Origin: an uncultured Clostridia bacterium
GTDB taxonomy: Bacteria; Bacillota; Clostridia; TANB77; CAG-508
Assembly: GCA_944391155.1 (NCBI GenBank)
Contig: CALXSO010000075.1
Coordinates: 1-7,432 of the forward strand
Direction of reading: 5' to 3'
Length of the DNA: 7,432 bases
Part shown: positions 6,228-7,432 of the stretch, in pieces
Position numbering within the stretch: the stretch's first letter is position 1
Layout: the number at the start of each line of letters is the position of its first letter
Program-made: the position numbers and the translations under genes
Notes under the pieces: model-generated
What the model saw: the letters and a program-made list of their open reading frames with translations, nothing else
Databases searched by the model: none
Told to the model about the DNA's origin: nothing

Positions 6228-7154
6228 ATGAAAAGAGCATTTTTATTTCCAGGTCAAGGAAGTCAAGTTGTAGGTATGGGTAAGGAAATTTATGAAAATT
6301 ATGAAGAAGCTAAAAAAATATATGATAAAGCAAGTGAAATATCAGGAATAGATGTAAAGAAGATTTGTTTTCAAGGACCAGAAGAAGAGTTAAACAAAAC
6401 AGAAAATACTCAAATTGCAATATTAACAACAAGTTTAGCAATATTAGAAGTACTAAAAAACAGAAATATAAATGCAGATATATGTGTAGGATTAAGTCTA
6501 GGAGAATATGGAGCACTAATCTATTCAGGGATAATATCATTTGAAGATGGAATAAAATTGATACAAAAAAGAGGATATTATATGGGAAATTTGCTTCCAA
6601 AAGAAGAATTTCAAATGGCAGCAGTAATAGGATTAGATTCTTCAAAAATAGAGGAAATATGTAAAAAAATAAACGAAAATGGTAAGTTTTTAGTTCCAGC
6701 AAACTATAATTGTAGCATTCAAACGGCAATATCTGGAACAGAAGAAGCAGTAAATGAAGCTACTCCTTTATTAAAACAAGCAGGAGCGAAAAGAGTAATC
6801 CCACTAAAAACAAGCGGACCTTTCCATACAGTAAAATTAAAAGAAGCAAAAGAAGCGTATGAAAAAGAATTAGAAAAAATAGAATTTCATCTAGGAAAAT
6901 GTAAGGTAATAAAAAACTTAGACGGAACATTATACAAGCAAGGTGATAACATAAAAGAAATTCTAGCAAATCATATAATAAATCCAGTACGTTTTGATAA
7001 AGCAATAAAATTAATGCAAGATGAAGGAATTGAGGAATATGTTGAAGTAGGACCAGGAAAAGTATTAACAGGATTTATAAAAAAAGAAAATAGAGATGCT
7101 ATAACATATAATATAAATTCATTAGAATCATTAGAAGAATATTTAAATAAATAA
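6228..7154 (+). CDS. fabD: malonyl-CoA:ACP transacylase
   Basis: Moves the malonyl group from CoA to the ACP phosphopantetheine, supplying the extender for FabH and later condensations. The 308 residues match the family (E. coli 309). Motifs are GQGSQ (9-13), the nucleophile Ser90 in GLSLGEYGA, Arg115 in QKRGYYM, catalytic His200 in SGPFHT, and EVGPGKVLTGFIKK (273-286) near the end. The residue before the nucleophile is Leu where most members have His (GHSLGE). Similarly NYNCSIQTAISG (159-170) lacks the Pro-Gly of the common NxNxPGQxVISG. The remaining catalytic residues are present, so activity is likely. AAAGGAAG at 6209-6216 serves the ATG at 6228; nearby ATGs at 6206 and 6218 are in another frame. 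No terminator separates it from fabH or fabG. Confidence 0.96.
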   Translation: MKRAFLFPGQGSQVVGMGKEIYENYEEAKKIYDKASEISGIDVKKICFQGPEEELNKTENTQIAILTTSLAILEVLKNRNINADICVGLSLGEYGALIYSGIISFEDGIKLIQKRGYYMGNLLPKEEFQMAAVIGLDSSKIEEICKKINENGKFLVPANYNCSIQTAISGTEEAVNEATPLLKQAGAKRVIPLKTSGPFHTVKLKEAKEAYEKELEKIEFHLGKCKVIKNLDGTLYKQGDNIKEILANHIINPVRFDKAIKLMQDEGIEEYVEVGPGKVLTGFIKKENRDAITYNINSLESLEEYLNK

Positions 7155-7210
7155 ATATATAAACAAGAAATCTCATCAATAATTAAGATCTAATTAAATA
7201 GATATACAAA

Positions 7211-7243
7211 AGGTTTATAGGTAAAACCAAAATAAAAACCTAA
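7211..7243 (+). promoter_or_regulatory. pseudoknot-forming leader element, copy 2 (before fabG)
   Basis: GGTTT (7212-7216) can pair with AAACC (7224-7228), and TAGGT (7218-7222) with ACCTA (7238-7242), separated by an A-rich 9-base loop (7229-7237). An alternative fold pairs GGTTT with AAACC at 7236-7240. The ribosome binding site AGGAAGA starts 13 bases after ACCTA, nearly the same spacing as in the ychF copy. It lies in a 114-base gap inside the fab operon, much longer than the 36-base gap between fabH and fabD. The rest of that gap (7155-7210) shows only weak promoter-like TATACA at 7203-7208 and no terminator. Confidence 0.5.
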
Positions 7244-7268
7244 ATAAAATAGATAAGGAAGATGTAAT

Positions 7269-7432
7269 ATGGAAGAAAGAAAAGTAGCATTTATAACAGG
7301 AGGTTCAAGAGGAATAGGAAAAGAAGTAGCAACAAAATTTGCAGAGAAGGGCTACAATATAGTAATAAATTATGTATCTGATAAAACAGATGTAGAATCA
7401 TTAAAAAGAGAATGGGAATCAAAAGGAATAAA
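7269..7432 (+). CDS. fabG: 3-oxoacyl-[ACP] reductase, N-terminal part (runs off window)
   Basis: NADPH-dependent short-chain dehydrogenase/reductase that reduces beta-ketoacyl-ACP in fatty-acid elongation. Only 54 codons are present. The first strand and dinucleotide-binding motif are clear: KVAFITGGSRGIGKEVA, with TGGSRGIG at residues 10-17, followed by FAEKGYNIVINY as the second helix and strand. The catalytic Asn-Ser-Tyr-Lys residues lie beyond the window. Position right after fabH-fabD favours FabG over other SDR enzymes. AAGGAAG at 7255-7261 precedes the ATG. Confidence 0.87.
   Translation, partial: MEERKVAFITGGSRGIGKEVATKFAEKGYNIVINYVSDKTDVESLKREWESKGI

Noticed and set aside
168..7005. 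Minus-strand open frames of 62-178 codons across the window
   Set aside because: All lie opposite real genes, give Leu/Phe/Ile/Tyr-rich translations typical of the antisense of A-rich coding DNA, lack ribosome binding sites and match no family.
7211..7243. Assignment of the pseudoknot element to the preQ1-I riboswitch
   Set aside because: The hairpin-pseudoknot layout and A-rich tail are similar, but loop 1 is one base instead of about six, the conserved loop sequence is absent, and the downstream genes are unrelated to queuosine.

Overview
The window looks like chromosomal DNA of a low-GC Gram-positive bacterium, most likely an AT-rich member of the Clostridia. The reasons are the strongly A-rich coding strand, AGA/ATA/TTA-dominated codon use, AGGAGG-type ribosome binding sites, a T-box leader in front of thrS, a sortase-anchored LPXTG protein, and a fabH-fabD-fabG gene order. 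TGG is the tryptophan codon and no TGA occurs inside a gene, so the standard code applies. All six complete genes and one partial gene lie on the + strand. I see no mobile element, CRISPR array, tRNA or rRNA. Species-level placement cannot be made from the sequence alone.

Region 1 (1-4078) is a housekeeping block. A T-box riboswitch, cut at its 5' end by the window edge, contains an antiterminator and a terminator and controls thrS (threonyl-tRNA synthetase). Four bases after thrS comes an unrecognised 261-residue soluble protein, probably translated by coupling. Its stop codon runs directly into a small RNA element predicted to fold as an H-type pseudoknot, which sits just before ychF (the Obg-family ATPase YchF/OLA1).

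Region 2 (4079-5024) is a single-gene unit. About 460 bases of very AT-rich non-coding DNA hold a perfect DnaA-box match, a 19-base palindrome, a tandem 11-base repeat and two good sigma-A promoters. They precede a 139-residue secreted protein with an Asn/Thr/Ser-rich stalk and an LPKTG anchor. A strong intrinsic terminator closes the unit.

Region 3 (5025-7432) is the start of a fatty-acid synthesis operon: a structured leader, fabH (chain initiation), fabD (malonyl transfer to ACP), a 114-base gap with a second copy of the pseudoknot element, and the first 54 codons of fabG (ketoacyl-ACP reduction).

The most unusual signal is non-coding. The 10-mer TATAGGTAAA occurs four times, always on the + strand and always in a gap before a core gene (ychF, fabH twice, fabG). 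In two copies it sits in a hairpin whose loop can pair with a downstream ACCTA, 13-14 bases before the ribosome binding site. This could be an undescribed cis-regulatory RNA or a binding site linking ychF and fatty-acid genes. That reading is inference and needs a comparative search.
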